From: Eubacterium sp.
Lineage (GTDB): Bacteria; Bacillota; Clostridia; Lachnospirales; CAG-274
Direction of reading: 5' to 3'
NCBI GenBank assembly: GCA_020859645.1
Contig: JAJBVU010000277.1
Coordinates: forward strand, 1-7,342
DNA length: 7,342 nt
The notes beneath the pieces were generated by a model. It did not search any database and had not been told where the DNA came from. It saw only the letters and a program-made list of their open reading frames with translations. The position numbers were made by a program, and so were the translations under genes. Below, piece after piece: positions 1 through 6,130 of this stretch. The first letter of the stretch is position 1; each line of letters starts with the position of its first letter.

Positions 1-1
1 G

Positions 2-88
2 GTCGGGTTTATGGTGACTGTCAGGCTCAGAACATAGGCTGACAACGCCGAGGGATGTTATGCCGTTGCTGACGGAAAGCCTTATTTT
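2..88 (+). pseudogene. N-terminal coding remnant of the GH13 gene, interrupted by an in-frame TAG (35-37)
   Basis: Frame 2 read from the window edge gives VGFMVTVRLRT, then TAG at 35-37, then ADNAEGCYAVADGKPYF, running without a break into the ATG at 89. From family knowledge, related clostridial GH13 proteins begin with a beta-sandwich (CBM34-like) domain carrying a strand of the form VTxRxRT, then about 19 residues to a Met-Lys/Gln pair and an FDYY/FDFY motif. The sequence here follows that pattern on both sides of the stop with the spacing kept, so the stop seems to replace one residue. The first part of the gene lies to the left of the window. This may be a nonsense mutation, a sequencing or assembly error near a contig end, or a read-through/recoded codon; the sequence alone cannot decide. 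Confidence 0.6.
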
Positions 89-1960
89 ATGCAGAAAACA
101 GCCACCGAAAAGGGCTTTGACTATTATTTGGGCAGGTTTTTCATAAGACGTGTCACAAATTATTATTTTAAAATAAAACATCACGAAAGAGTTTATTATT
201 ATAACAAACAGGGTCTCACCGCAGACCTTAACAACGATTTCGACTTTATGGCAGTTCCCGATTTCAGCACCCCCGACTGGGCGAAGGGGGCTGTTATGTA
301 TCAGATTTTCCCCGACAGATTTTACAACGGCGACAGCTCAAACGATGTAGCGGACAACGAATATGTTTATATGGGCAGAGCCGCCACAAAAGTCAAAAAC
401 TGGGACGACCCCGTTACCTCCGACGATATATGCAAGTTTTACGGCGGAGACTTAGCCGGAGTTATTCAAAAAATGGATTATCTTAAGGATTTGGGCATTG
501 ACGCAATTTATTTTACGCCTTTGTTTGTTTCCCCAAGCTCCCATAAATATGACATTCAGGACTATGACTATATAGACCCTCACTTAGGCGTTATTATAGA
601 GGACGGAGGAAAGCCCCTTTCGAAGGAATTTTTAAATAACCGCTTTGCCACAATGTATATTAAGCGCACAACGGACAAAAAGAACCTTGAAGCCAGCAAC
701 AAGCTTATGATAAAGCTTATTGAGCTTGCCCATTCAAAGGGAATTAAAATAATTTTAGACGGGGTTTTCAACCACTGCGGTGCCTTTAACAAATGGCTTG
801 ACAGAGAGGGCTTCTACGGCAGAAGCGGCTACCCCGCAGGGGCTTATACCGCTGAGGACAGCATTTATCACGATTATTTCAAGTGGTTCGACTCAAACTG
901 GCCCGGCAATGACTGCTATGACAGCTGGTGGGGTCACGACAACCACCCTAAGCTTAACTATGAAAACTCAAAGGAGCTTCACGATTATATTATAAACATA
1001 GGGGTTAAATGGGTGTCTCCGCCGTATAATGCAGACGGCTGGCGTCTTGACGTAGCCGCCGACTTAGGCAGCAGCCCCACCTATAACCACAAGTTTTGGC
1101 AGGACTTCCGCAAGGCAGTTAAGAAAGCCAACCCTGATGCCATAATTTTAGCTGAAAACTACGGCGATTCAAGGGCATGGCTCTCAGGGGGCGAGTGGGA
1201 CACAATTATGAACTATGACGCCTTTATGGAGCCTGTAACCTGGTTTTTAACAGGTATGGAGAAACACAGCGAAGAACGCATAGACAGGCTCTACAACAAT
1301 TCTATGAGCTTTGAGGGTGCAATGCGTTATCACAGTGCAAGAATGAGCTGGCAGTCTCTTTCAACCTCTATGAACGAGCTTTCAAACCATGACCACAGCC
1401 GCTTTTTGACCCGAACCAACCGCAAGGTGGGCAGACTTCATTCCGCAGGAAGAGAAGCCGCCGACACAGGCACAAACAAAGGCATTATGAAGGAAGCCAT
1501 AGCCCTTCAGATGACCTTTCCCGGTGCGCCTACGGTTTATTACGGAGACGAAGCAGGGCTGACAGGGTGGACAGACCCGGATAACCGCCGACCCTACCCT
1601 TGGGGAAAAGAGGATAAGGAAATACTTTCCTTCTATAAAAAAATGATTGCTTTGCATAAAAAGCACGAATGCTTTAAAACAGGCTCTTTAGATTATCTTT
1701 TTATGCAGTACGGAATTATTGCCTACGGCAGATTTAACAAATATGAAAGCGCAGTTGTTTTCCTTAACAACAATGACCACGAAATGGAAATAGAAATCCC
1801 CGTTTGGCGAATAGGCGGCGAGGACGGCGGCACATATAGCCGTGTCATAACCTCAGATCTTCGCTCTCATAATGAAGATCTTCACCACTATAAAGTTAAA
1901 GGCGGAAAAATAAAGGTTTCCCTGCCTAAATTTTCCTCCGCTGTATATATAAAAAATTAA
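89..1960 (+). CDS. GH13 alpha-glycosidase (neopullulanase/amylopullulanase-like), 5' part missing or disrupted
   Basis: This is a glycoside hydrolase family 13 enzyme acting on alpha-1,4 and possibly alpha-1,6 bonds of maltodextrin, pullulan or cyclodextrin. Numbering from the ATG at 89 (623 residues), residues 1-50 are the end of an N-terminal beta-sandwich domain and the (beta/alpha)8 barrel starts near GAVMYQIFPDRF (67-78). All four GH13 regions are intact: I, DGVFNH (224-229); II, GWRLDVAAD with Arg319 and the expected nucleophile Asp321; III, ILAENYGD with the expected acid/base Glu356; IV, LSNHDHSR with His434 and Asp435. A C-terminal beta domain follows from about residue 530. The insert around 168-200 (IEDGG ... 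YIKRTT) is typical of the clostridial branch, so I favour a GH13_20/GH13_39-type assignment. No signal peptide is visible, but the true N-terminus is not in view. The ATG at 89 has only a weak Shine-Dalgarno (GGAAAG at 74-79) and falls inside the N-terminal domain, so it is a fallback start; the frame continues upstream through a TAG. The gene ends with TAA. Confidence 0.88.
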   Translation: MQKTATEKGFDYYLGRFFIRRVTNYYFKIKHHERVYYYNKQGLTADLNNDFDFMAVPDFSTPDWAKGAVMYQIFPDRFYNGDSSNDVADNEYVYMGRAATKVKNWDDPVTSDDICKFYGGDLAGVIQKMDYLKDLGIDAIYFTPLFVSPSSHKYDIQDYDYIDPHLGVIIEDGGKPLSKEFLNNRFATMYIKRTTDKKNLEASNKLMIKLIELAHSKGIKIILDGVFNHCGAFNKWLDREGFYGRSGYPAGAYTAEDSIYHDYFKWFDSNWPGNDCYDSWWGHDNHPKLNYENSKELHDYIINIGVKWVSPPYNADGWRLDVAADLGSSPTYNHKFWQDFRKAVKKANPDAIILAENYGDSRAWLSGGEWDTIMNYDAFMEPVTWFLTGMEKHSEERIDRLYNNSMSFEGAMRYHSARMSWQSLSTSMNELSNHDHSRFLTRTNRKVGRLHSAGREAADTGTNKGIMKEAIALQMTFPGAPTVYYGDEAGLTGWTDPDNRRPYPWGKEDKEILSFYKKMIALHKKHECFKTGSLDYLFMQYGIIAYGRFNKYESAVVFLNNNDHEMEIEIPVWRIGGEDGGTYSRVITSDLRSHNEDLHHYKVKGGKIKVSLPKFSSAVYIKN

Positions 1961-1965
1961 CATCA

Positions 1966-2003
1966 AAAGACCGAAAAACTTTAAATTAAGCTTTTCGGTC
2001 TTT
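1966..2003. terminator. Bidirectional rho-independent terminator between convergent genes
   Basis: A perfect 12-bp inverted repeat: AAAGACCGAAAA (1966-1977) pairs with TTTTCGGTCTTT (1992-2003) around a 14-nt AT-rich loop. The A-tract and T-tract lie within the ends of the stem, so it gives a U-rich 3' end in either direction. It begins 5 nt after the GH13 stop and ends 5 nt before the stop of the oppositely oriented lipoprotein gene, so it probably serves both. Confidence 0.85.
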
Positions 2004-2008
2004 ATTAA

Positions 2009-2509
2009 TTAATACAGCAAAGTCTTATTTCCTATTATATTTTCCGAACCTGACATTCCTATTGTGTCATTTCCCTCAAAAAGGCTTTCGGCTCTGCCGG
2101 TTATTGTTCCGCCGTCGATTGTGTTTCCGTCAATGGTATCTCCGTCGTTTAAGGTTGTGTCATTGCCTGTTCCCCCAAGGTTATCGTCTGCGCTGTCGGC
2201 GGTGTTGTTAAGCCCTGCGGCTCCGTCAGCCCCTTCTTCAGCCGCTCCGCTGTCGCCTGAGTCATTATCTGCGTTTTCCCCTGTCATACCGCCGTTTTCA
2301 TCTGTTTCACCGCTGTCATCTGAGCTCTCCTCATCACTGTCCTCTGTGGTGGTTTCGCTGCTTTCTTCTGCTCCGCCGGTTGTGTCTCCCTCATCGATAA
2401 TGCCTGTGTCTGTGCCTGCTGTGTCATCGCTTTTTGAGCCGCAGCCTGTTAAACACAAGCTTATCATAAGCATTAAAAAAGCCAAATAGCCTATTTTAAA
2501 TTTTTTCAT
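2009..2509 (-). CDS. Small acidic low-complexity lipoprotein, function unknown
   Basis: A 166-residue protein of no family I recognise. It starts with a lipoprotein signal peptide: MKKFK, a hydrophobic stretch (8-20), then lipobox L20-T21-G22-C23, so the mature protein should be lipid-anchored on the outer face of the membrane. Residues 24-120 are almost all Asp, Glu, Ser, Thr, Gly, Asn and Ala, with about 30 acidic residues and one Lys (K26), and are probably disordered. Then come three tandem pentapeptides, DGDTI-DGNTI-DGGTI (122-136), and a more ordinary tail ending in NKTLLY. The start is supported by GGAGG (2521-2525, - strand) 11 nt upstream and by the fit of the signal peptide. The opposite strand is also open over most of the gene, but the signal peptide, ribosome site and terminator favour the - strand. 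It could be a wall-spanning spacer or a cation-binding surface protein; that is a guess. It sits alone between two glucan-enzyme genes facing the other way. Confidence 0.75.
   Translation of the reverse strand: MKKFKIGYLAFLMLMISLCLTGCGSKSDDTAGTDTGIIDEGDTTGGAEESSETTTEDSDEESSDDSGETDENGGMTGENADNDSGDSGAAEEGADGAAGLNNTADSADDNLGGTGNDTTLNDGDTIDGNTIDGGTITGRAESLFEGNDTIGMSGSENIIGNKTLLY
2102..2146 (-). repeat. Three 15-bp tandem units encoding DGxTI pentapeptides
   Basis: Residues 122-136 of the lipoprotein read DGDTI, DGNTI, DGGTI. At the DNA level this is a degenerate 15-bp periodicity, visible on the + strand as recurring CCGTCGATTGT, CCGTCAATGGT and CCGTCGTTTAA blocks. The units have diverged at wobble and middle positions, so this is an established protein repeat and not a fresh slippage product. 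Confidence 0.65.
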
Positions 2510-2614
2510 ATATTATCATTCCTCCAAATAAAAAAGTCTTTGCCTTAATATTATTGCCCTGATTAAAAAATACTATGCAGAACTGATTTATTGTGAGTTT
2601 TTACTAATTATGCA

Positions 2615-2643
2615 TTGTAAAAATTTTCAAAATATGTTAAGAT
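2615..2643 (+). promoter_or_regulatory. Candidate sigma-A promoter for malQ
   Basis: TTGTAA (2615-2620) and TAAGAT (2638-2643) are separated by 17 bp, each matching 4 of 6 consensus positions, about 30 bp upstream of the malQ start. The 164-bp gap between the divergent lipoprotein and malQ genes is AT-rich throughout, so chance matches are likely. A near-palindromic TTGTAAAAATTTTCAA (2615-2630) overlaps the -35 and could be an operator, but its symmetry is off by one base. I found no catabolite-responsive (cre) element in the gap and no convincing promoter for the lipoprotein gene. Confidence 0.35.
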
Positions 2644-2660
2644 TAAAAATATAAAGATAC

Positions 2661-2667
2661 GGAGGTG
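2661..2667 (+). promoter_or_regulatory. malQ ribosome binding site, decides the start
   Basis: GGAGGTG lies 6 nt before ATG 2674. A GTG at 2665 opens the same frame nine bases earlier but overlaps this Shine-Dalgarno, so the ATG at 2674 is the start. The protein then begins MNERKSGILVHPTS, as expected for MalQ. Confidence 0.85.
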
Positions 2668-2673
2668 TTTTTA

Positions 2674-4278
2674 ATGAACGAAAGAAAAAGCGGTATTTTG
2701 GTTCATCCAACCTCTTTCCCGTCGCCCTACGGTATAGGCGACTTAGGTGAAGGGGCTTACAGATTTATAGATTTTATGGAAAAAGCAGGTCAGACCCTTT
2801 GGCAGATTCTCCCCTTGGGTCATACGGGCTACGGAAATTCCCCCTATTCGGCTTATTCCGCCTTTGCCTGCAACCCTCTGCTGATTTCCCCCGACAAGTT
2901 AGCCAACGACGGGCTTTTGGGCAATGAGGATTTGAGAAATATTCCCTATTTCGAAACAAACAGAGTTGAATATGACAGAGTGAGCGAGTATAAAGACAAG
3001 CTTTTCAGACGTGCTTTTTATATGTTTAAAATGTATGCGGATAAAAAGCCTTTTATACAGTTCTGCGAAGAAAACGATTTTTGGCTTAAAGACTACACTC
3101 TTTATATTGCCCTTAAAAATAAAATCGCCGACAAGCGCAAGAAGGAAAGCGTTTTGTCGGAGCTTATAGCATTTGCGGAAAGAGCCAAAGACTGCCTTAA
3201 GGACAATGAAATTTTAGACAGGTTTTACGGCGCAAGCTTTTCCTCATTTCCTATTGAATATTTGAATTTGGACGGCAGAACAAGAGATGAGCTTTCCTCT
3301 GAGCTTGCAGACGAAATTGAATATTACAGCTTCTTACAATATGAATTTTACAAGCAGTGGACAAGCCTTAAGAAATATGCCAATGACAAGGGAATACAAA
3401 TTATAGGAGATATGCCCTTCTATGTTTCCTCAGACAGCTCAGATGCATGGCTTCACAGAGAGCTTTTCTACTACGATGAAAAGGGCTTTCCTCTTAAGGT
3501 AGCAGGGGTTCCACCCGACTATTTTTCATCCACAGGTCAGCTTTGGGGCAACCCCCTCTATAACTGGGACTACCACAGAAGAACGGGTTATGCATGGTGG
3601 ACTAAACGCGTAAGCCAGACCCTTAAATATGTTGACATTGTGAGAATTGACCACTTCAGAGCCTTTGAAAGCTATTGGGAAATCCCTTATCCCTCAAAAA
3701 CTGCGGAAACAGGGGTTTGGAGAAAGGGTCCCGGACGTGAATTTTTCGACATTGTAAAGTGGAAATTGGGCGGTCTGCCCATAATAGCCGAGGACTTAGG
3801 AGATCTTAACCCCGAGGTTCATGTTTTAAGAGACGAATTAGGGCTTGCCGGAATGAAAATTCTTCAGTTTGCCTTCGGCAGCGGCTCAGGCAACGATTAT
3901 CTCCCCCATAACTATAAAAACACAAATTGGATAGCCTACACAGGCACCCATGACAACAATACCACCATAGGCTGGTGGAATGAAGCGGGCGACAGCGAAA
4001 AGAACTTCGTTAAGTCCTATTTAAACTGCAGCGGCTCAGACATAGCCTGGGACTTTATAAGGCTTGCCTTTTCCTCTACAGCGGATACAGCTATAATTCC
4101 CATTCAGGATATTCTCTGCCTTGACGAAAAGGCACGAATGAATACCCCCGGAATTGCAGGGGGCAATTGGGAGTTCCGCTATGACAGAGACGCTTTAAAC
4201 GACGGCTTTGCCAACGGGCTTAAGCTTTTCTCCGAGCTTTATAACCGTAACACAAACATACAAAAAGCCGAAAATTAA
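2674..4278 (+). CDS. malQ: 4-alpha-glucanotransferase (amylomaltase, GH77)
   Basis: MalQ (EC 2.4.1.25) moves maltosyl and longer glucan units between maltodextrins, releasing glucose and making chains suited to phosphorylase; it is cytoplasmic and there is no signal peptide. The 534-residue protein shows the GH77 hallmarks in order: SGILVHPTSFPSPYGIGDLG near the N-terminus, GYGNSPYSAYSAFACNP (52-68), GDMPFYVSSDSSD (245-257), AGVPPDYFSSTGQLWGNPLYNW (277-298), the expected nucleophile Asp326 in RIDHFR, the acid/base Glu373 in IIAEDLG, Asp427 in GTHDNN, and RMNTPG near 488-493. It is about 30 residues longer than the 500-residue bacterial type; the extra length is a charged helical-looking stretch at about 150-190, before the ELADEIEYYSFLQYEF segment. 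It is monocistronic here, divergent from the lipoprotein gene and convergent with the ABC operon. It fits functionally with the GH13 gene upstream, although that gene is closed off by its own terminator. Confidence 0.97.
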   Translation: MNERKSGILVHPTSFPSPYGIGDLGEGAYRFIDFMEKAGQTLWQILPLGHTGYGNSPYSAYSAFACNPLLISPDKLANDGLLGNEDLRNIPYFETNRVEYDRVSEYKDKLFRRAFYMFKMYADKKPFIQFCEENDFWLKDYTLYIALKNKIADKRKKESVLSELIAFAERAKDCLKDNEILDRFYGASFSSFPIEYLNLDGRTRDELSSELADEIEYYSFLQYEFYKQWTSLKKYANDKGIQIIGDMPFYVSSDSSDAWLHRELFYYDEKGFPLKVAGVPPDYFSSTGQLWGNPLYNWDYHRRTGYAWWTKRVSQTLKYVDIVRIDHFRAFESYWEIPYPSKTAETGVWRKGPGREFFDIVKWKLGGLPIIAEDLGDLNPEVHVLRDELGLAGMKILQFAFGSGSGNDYLPHNYKNTNWIAYTGTHDNNTTIGWWNEAGDSEKNFVKSYLNCSGSDIAWDFIRLAFSSTADTAIIPIQDILCLDEKARMNTPGIAGGNWEFRYDRDALNDGFANGLKLFSELYNRNTNIQKAEN

Positions 4279-4287
4279 TCTTACACA

Positions 4288-4319
4288 AAGAAGCCGTTTC
4301 ACATCGAAAACGGCTTCTT
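4288..4319. terminator. Bidirectional rho-independent terminator, malQ / ABC operon
   Basis: A perfect 12-bp inverted repeat: AAGAAGCCGTTT (4288-4299) with AAACGGCTTCTT (4308-4319), 8-nt loop. It is followed by ATATTATAATCTTTT on the + side and by a T-containing stretch on the - side. It lies in the 61-nt gap between the convergent stops of malQ and the ATPase gene and can end both transcripts. Confidence 0.87.
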
Positions 4320-4339
4320 ATATTATAATCTTTTATTTA

Positions 4340-5134
4340 TCAGCCCAAAATTGCGCTGTCGCTTGTAAATTCCTCACCGGAAGCTTCACTGAATTTATCC
4401 ATAAGCTTTTCAACGGTAAGCTTTTTCTTTTCCTCTCCCTCAATATCCAAAATAATTCTGCCGTGATTCATCATTACAAGGCGGTTGCCATAGTTTATTG
4501 CGTCACGCATATTATGAGTTACCATCATAGTGGTGAGATTATTCTTTTTAACAAGCTTGTCGCTTATTTCAAGAACCTTTGCCGCTGTTTTGGGGTCAAG
4601 GGCGGCGGTATGCTCATCCAAAAGCAAAATTTTCGGACTTACGAGAGTAGCCATAAGAAGAGTGAGAGCCTGTCTCTGACCCCCTGAAAGCAGACCCACC
4701 TTGTCCGTTAAACGGCTTTCAAGCCCTAAGCCCAAGGTTGACAAAAGGCTGCGGTATTCCTTTCGTTCCTTTGAGCTTATGCCCCATTTAAGCATTCGTC
4801 TCTTACCTCTTCTGTAGGCAAGAGCGAGGTTGTCCTCAATGTTCATGCTTGCGGCGGTTCCCGTCATAGGATCTTGAAAAACTCTGCCTATAAGCGCCGC
4901 ACGCTTATATTCCGAAAGTCTCGTTACGTTTTTGCCGTCAATTGTTATGGTTCCGTAGTCTATGGGAAAAACTCCGGCTACGCTGTTTAAAACGGTTGAT
5001 TTTCCTGCGCCGTTGCCGCCGATTACGGTGACAAAGTCTCCCTCTTTAAGATGAAGTGAAAGACCGTTTAAAACCCTGTTTTCGTTAATTGTTCCGGCAT
5101 TGAAGGTTTTAAAAATCGAATCTAATTTAAGCAT
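4340..5134 (-). CDS. ABC importer ATP-binding protein (TrpZ-like)
   Basis: The cytoplasmic ATPase that powers the importer encoded with it. In its 264 residues the nucleotide-binding motifs are complete: Walker A GGNGAGKST (39-47), Q-loop Gln87 in VFQDP, signature LSGGQRQ (149-155), Walker B ILLLDE (169-174) with catalytic Glu174, D-loop AALD (177-180) and switch His207 in VTHNM. The DEHTAALDP form of the Walker B/D-loop stretch, in place of the commoner DEPT(S/A)ALD, is in my recollection typical of the ATPases paired with PF04392 binding proteins, which agrees with the neighbours. It is the last gene of the operon. Its ATG overlaps the end of the permease gene by 8 nt, and its ribosome site GGGAGG (5143-5148, - strand) lies inside the permease gene, suggesting translational coupling. 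It ends with TGA, the only non-TAA terminal stop in the window. Confidence 0.94.
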   Translation of the reverse strand: MLKLDSIFKTFNAGTINENRVLNGLSLHLKEGDFVTVIGGNGAGKSTVLNSVAGVFPIDYGTITIDGKNVTRLSEYKRAALIGRVFQDPMTGTAASMNIEDNLALAYRRGKRRMLKWGISSKERKEYRSLLSTLGLGLESRLTDKVGLLSGGQRQALTLLMATLVSPKILLLDEHTAALDPKTAAKVLEISDKLVKKNNLTTMMVTHNMRDAINYGNRLVMMNHGRIILDIEGEEKKKLTVEKLMDKFSEASGEEFTSDSAILG

Positions 5135-6038
5135 TGCTTCCGCCTCCCTTCAAGGAGTTCACAATGGTCATAAGATAACCTCTGCCTACAGGCAAAGCAA
5201 GACAAAAGGCAACGGTTATAGCGGTGAAAAGCTTAAGGTCGTTGGGGTTCATGCCTGCCTTAAGAACCAAAGCTATAATTACTCTGTATAAAACAGCGCC
5301 TAAACAAACCGCAAAAATAACCCTTTTGAAGCTGTTTGTTTTCATAGCGAAAATAACCTCGCCTATAATCAAAGACGCAAGACCTATAACGATTGAGCCC
5401 GTACCCATTTGAACATCGGCGTAAGACTGGTTTTGAGCAATTAAGGCTCCCGAAAAAGCCACCAAGCCGTTTGATATAACAAGCCCTATGTTTATCATTG
5501 TGTCTGTGTTTATGCCCTGAGCTCTTGCCATTTGGGGGTTTGAGCCTGTGGCTCTTACTGCGCTTCCCAGTTCCGTACCGAAAAACCAGTACATAAAAAT
5601 TGAAACCGCCAAGGCGCAGATAACGCCTATAATCAAAATAGCTATGTTTTTGTCTAAATTAAAAGCTGTCTGAATACCCGTAAAAACAGTGGCTGTTTTT
5701 AAAAGAGGAATATTCGACTTCCCCATAATTCTCAAGTTTATCGAGTAAAGGGCAATCATAGTTAAAATTCCCGCCAAAAGAGGAGGAATTTTAAGCTTTG
5801 TATGAAGCAGACCCGTCGCCAGCCCCGCCAGCATACCTGAGCCGATTGCCGCCGCAGTTGCCGCCCAGGGGCTTATCCCTACGGAAATAAGGTGCGCCGC
5901 AACAGCCGCACCTGTGGCAATAGAGCCTTCAACGGTTAAGTCGGCTATATCCAAAATTCTGTATGTAATGTAAACACCCAATGTCATAACAGCCCAAAGG
6001 GTTCCAAGCGAAACTGCACTTAAAATTATCGCTCCCAT
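5127..6038 (-). CDS. ABC importer permease (TrpY-like, BPD_transp_2 family)
   Basis: The integral membrane subunit forming the import channel, probably as a dimer. With the start at 6038 it has 303 residues and about 8-9 hydrophobic segments, roughly at 3-25, 37-58, 60-80, 84-105, 130-152, 182-202, 213-232, 236-260 and 267-286. Motifs typical of the RbsC/LivH-like group are LTVEGSIATGAAVAA (34-48) and the cytoplasmic coupling loop TELGSAVRATGSNPQMARAQGI (155-176), which should contact the ATPase. The frame stays open to an ATG at 6086, but that start lies inside a strong hairpin and would add a hydrophilic 16-residue leader. ATG 6038 has AGGAG 7 nt upstream and puts the first membrane helix at the N-terminus, so I chose 6038. 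It is the middle gene of the operon and overlaps the ATPase gene. The substrate cannot be told from the permease. Confidence 0.93.
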   Translation of the reverse strand: MGAIILSAVSLGTLWAVMTLGVYITYRILDIADLTVEGSIATGAAVAAHLISVGISPWAATAAAIGSGMLAGLATGLLHTKLKIPPLLAGILTMIALYSINLRIMGKSNIPLLKTATVFTGIQTAFNLDKNIAILIIGVICALAVSIFMYWFFGTELGSAVRATGSNPQMARAQGINTDTMINIGLVISNGLVAFSGALIAQNQSYADVQMGTGSIVIGLASLIIGEVIFAMKTNSFKRVIFAVCLGAVLYRVIIALVLKAGMNPNDLKLFTAITVAFCLALPVGRGYLMTIVNSLKGGGSNA

Positions 6039-6045
6039 ACAGTCT

Positions 6046-6050
6046 CTCCT
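6046..6050 (-). promoter_or_regulatory. Permease ribosome binding site, decides the start
   Basis: On the - strand AAGGAGAG (6044-6051) has its AGGAG core 7 nt before ATG 6038. The in-frame ATG at 6086 has no comparable site and is buried in the stem of the 6063-6094 hairpin. Confidence 0.8.
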
Positions 6051-6062
6051 TTCTCCTGTCAA

Positions 6063-6094
6063 AACAGGGAATGACGCTTTCGCCATTCCCTGTT
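6063..6094 (-). promoter_or_regulatory. Intercistronic hairpin between binding-protein and permease genes
   Basis: An inverted repeat with 11-bp perfect arms: AACAGGGAATG (6063-6073) and CATTCCCTGTT (6084-6094). In the - strand transcript the stem extends by a G-U, a C-G and a G-C pair to 14 pairs closing a 4-nt AAAG loop, so it is better suited to form in this RNA than in the opposite one. Only about four U residues follow it, then the permease ribosome site. This is a common arrangement in importer operons, where a stem after the binding-protein gene protects the upstream mRNA from 3' decay and/or terminates part of the transcripts, giving excess binding protein. The role here is inferred. 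Confidence 0.8.
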
Positions 6095-6130
6095 GATAGG
6101 CATAGTTTCTTAAAATTTTAAAGCAAGGAA

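Noticed and set aside
173..175. DEHTAALDP in the ATPase (residues 173-181) as a defective Walker B
   Set aside because: The catalytic Glu174 is present; the His in place of Pro is, as far as I recall, usual in this ATPase group. The positions given are protein residues, not bases.
2064..2489. Long open + strand frame of 141 codons opposite the acidic lipoprotein gene
   Set aside because: It is a Ser/Pro/Val-rich mirror of the low-complexity gene, with no ribosome site and no recognisable fold. The - strand gene has a signal peptide, lipobox, GGAGG and terminator.
2665..2673. GTG 2665 as the malQ start
   Set aside because: It overlaps the GGAGG ribosome site; ATG 2674 is correctly spaced and gives the family N-terminus.
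2510..2673. Catabolite-responsive element in front of malQ
   Set aside because: The gap is nearly free of CG dinucleotides outside the ribosome-site region and no cre-like sequence is present.
4208..4687. Open + strand frame running from the end of malQ into the ATPase gene
   Set aside because: It crosses the terminator stem and is antisense to conserved ATPase sequence, with no ribosome site.
6039..6086. ATG 6086 as the permease start
   Set aside because: It lies in a strong hairpin, lacks a ribosome site and would add a hydrophilic leader before the first membrane helix; ATG 6038 has AGGAG at 7 nt.
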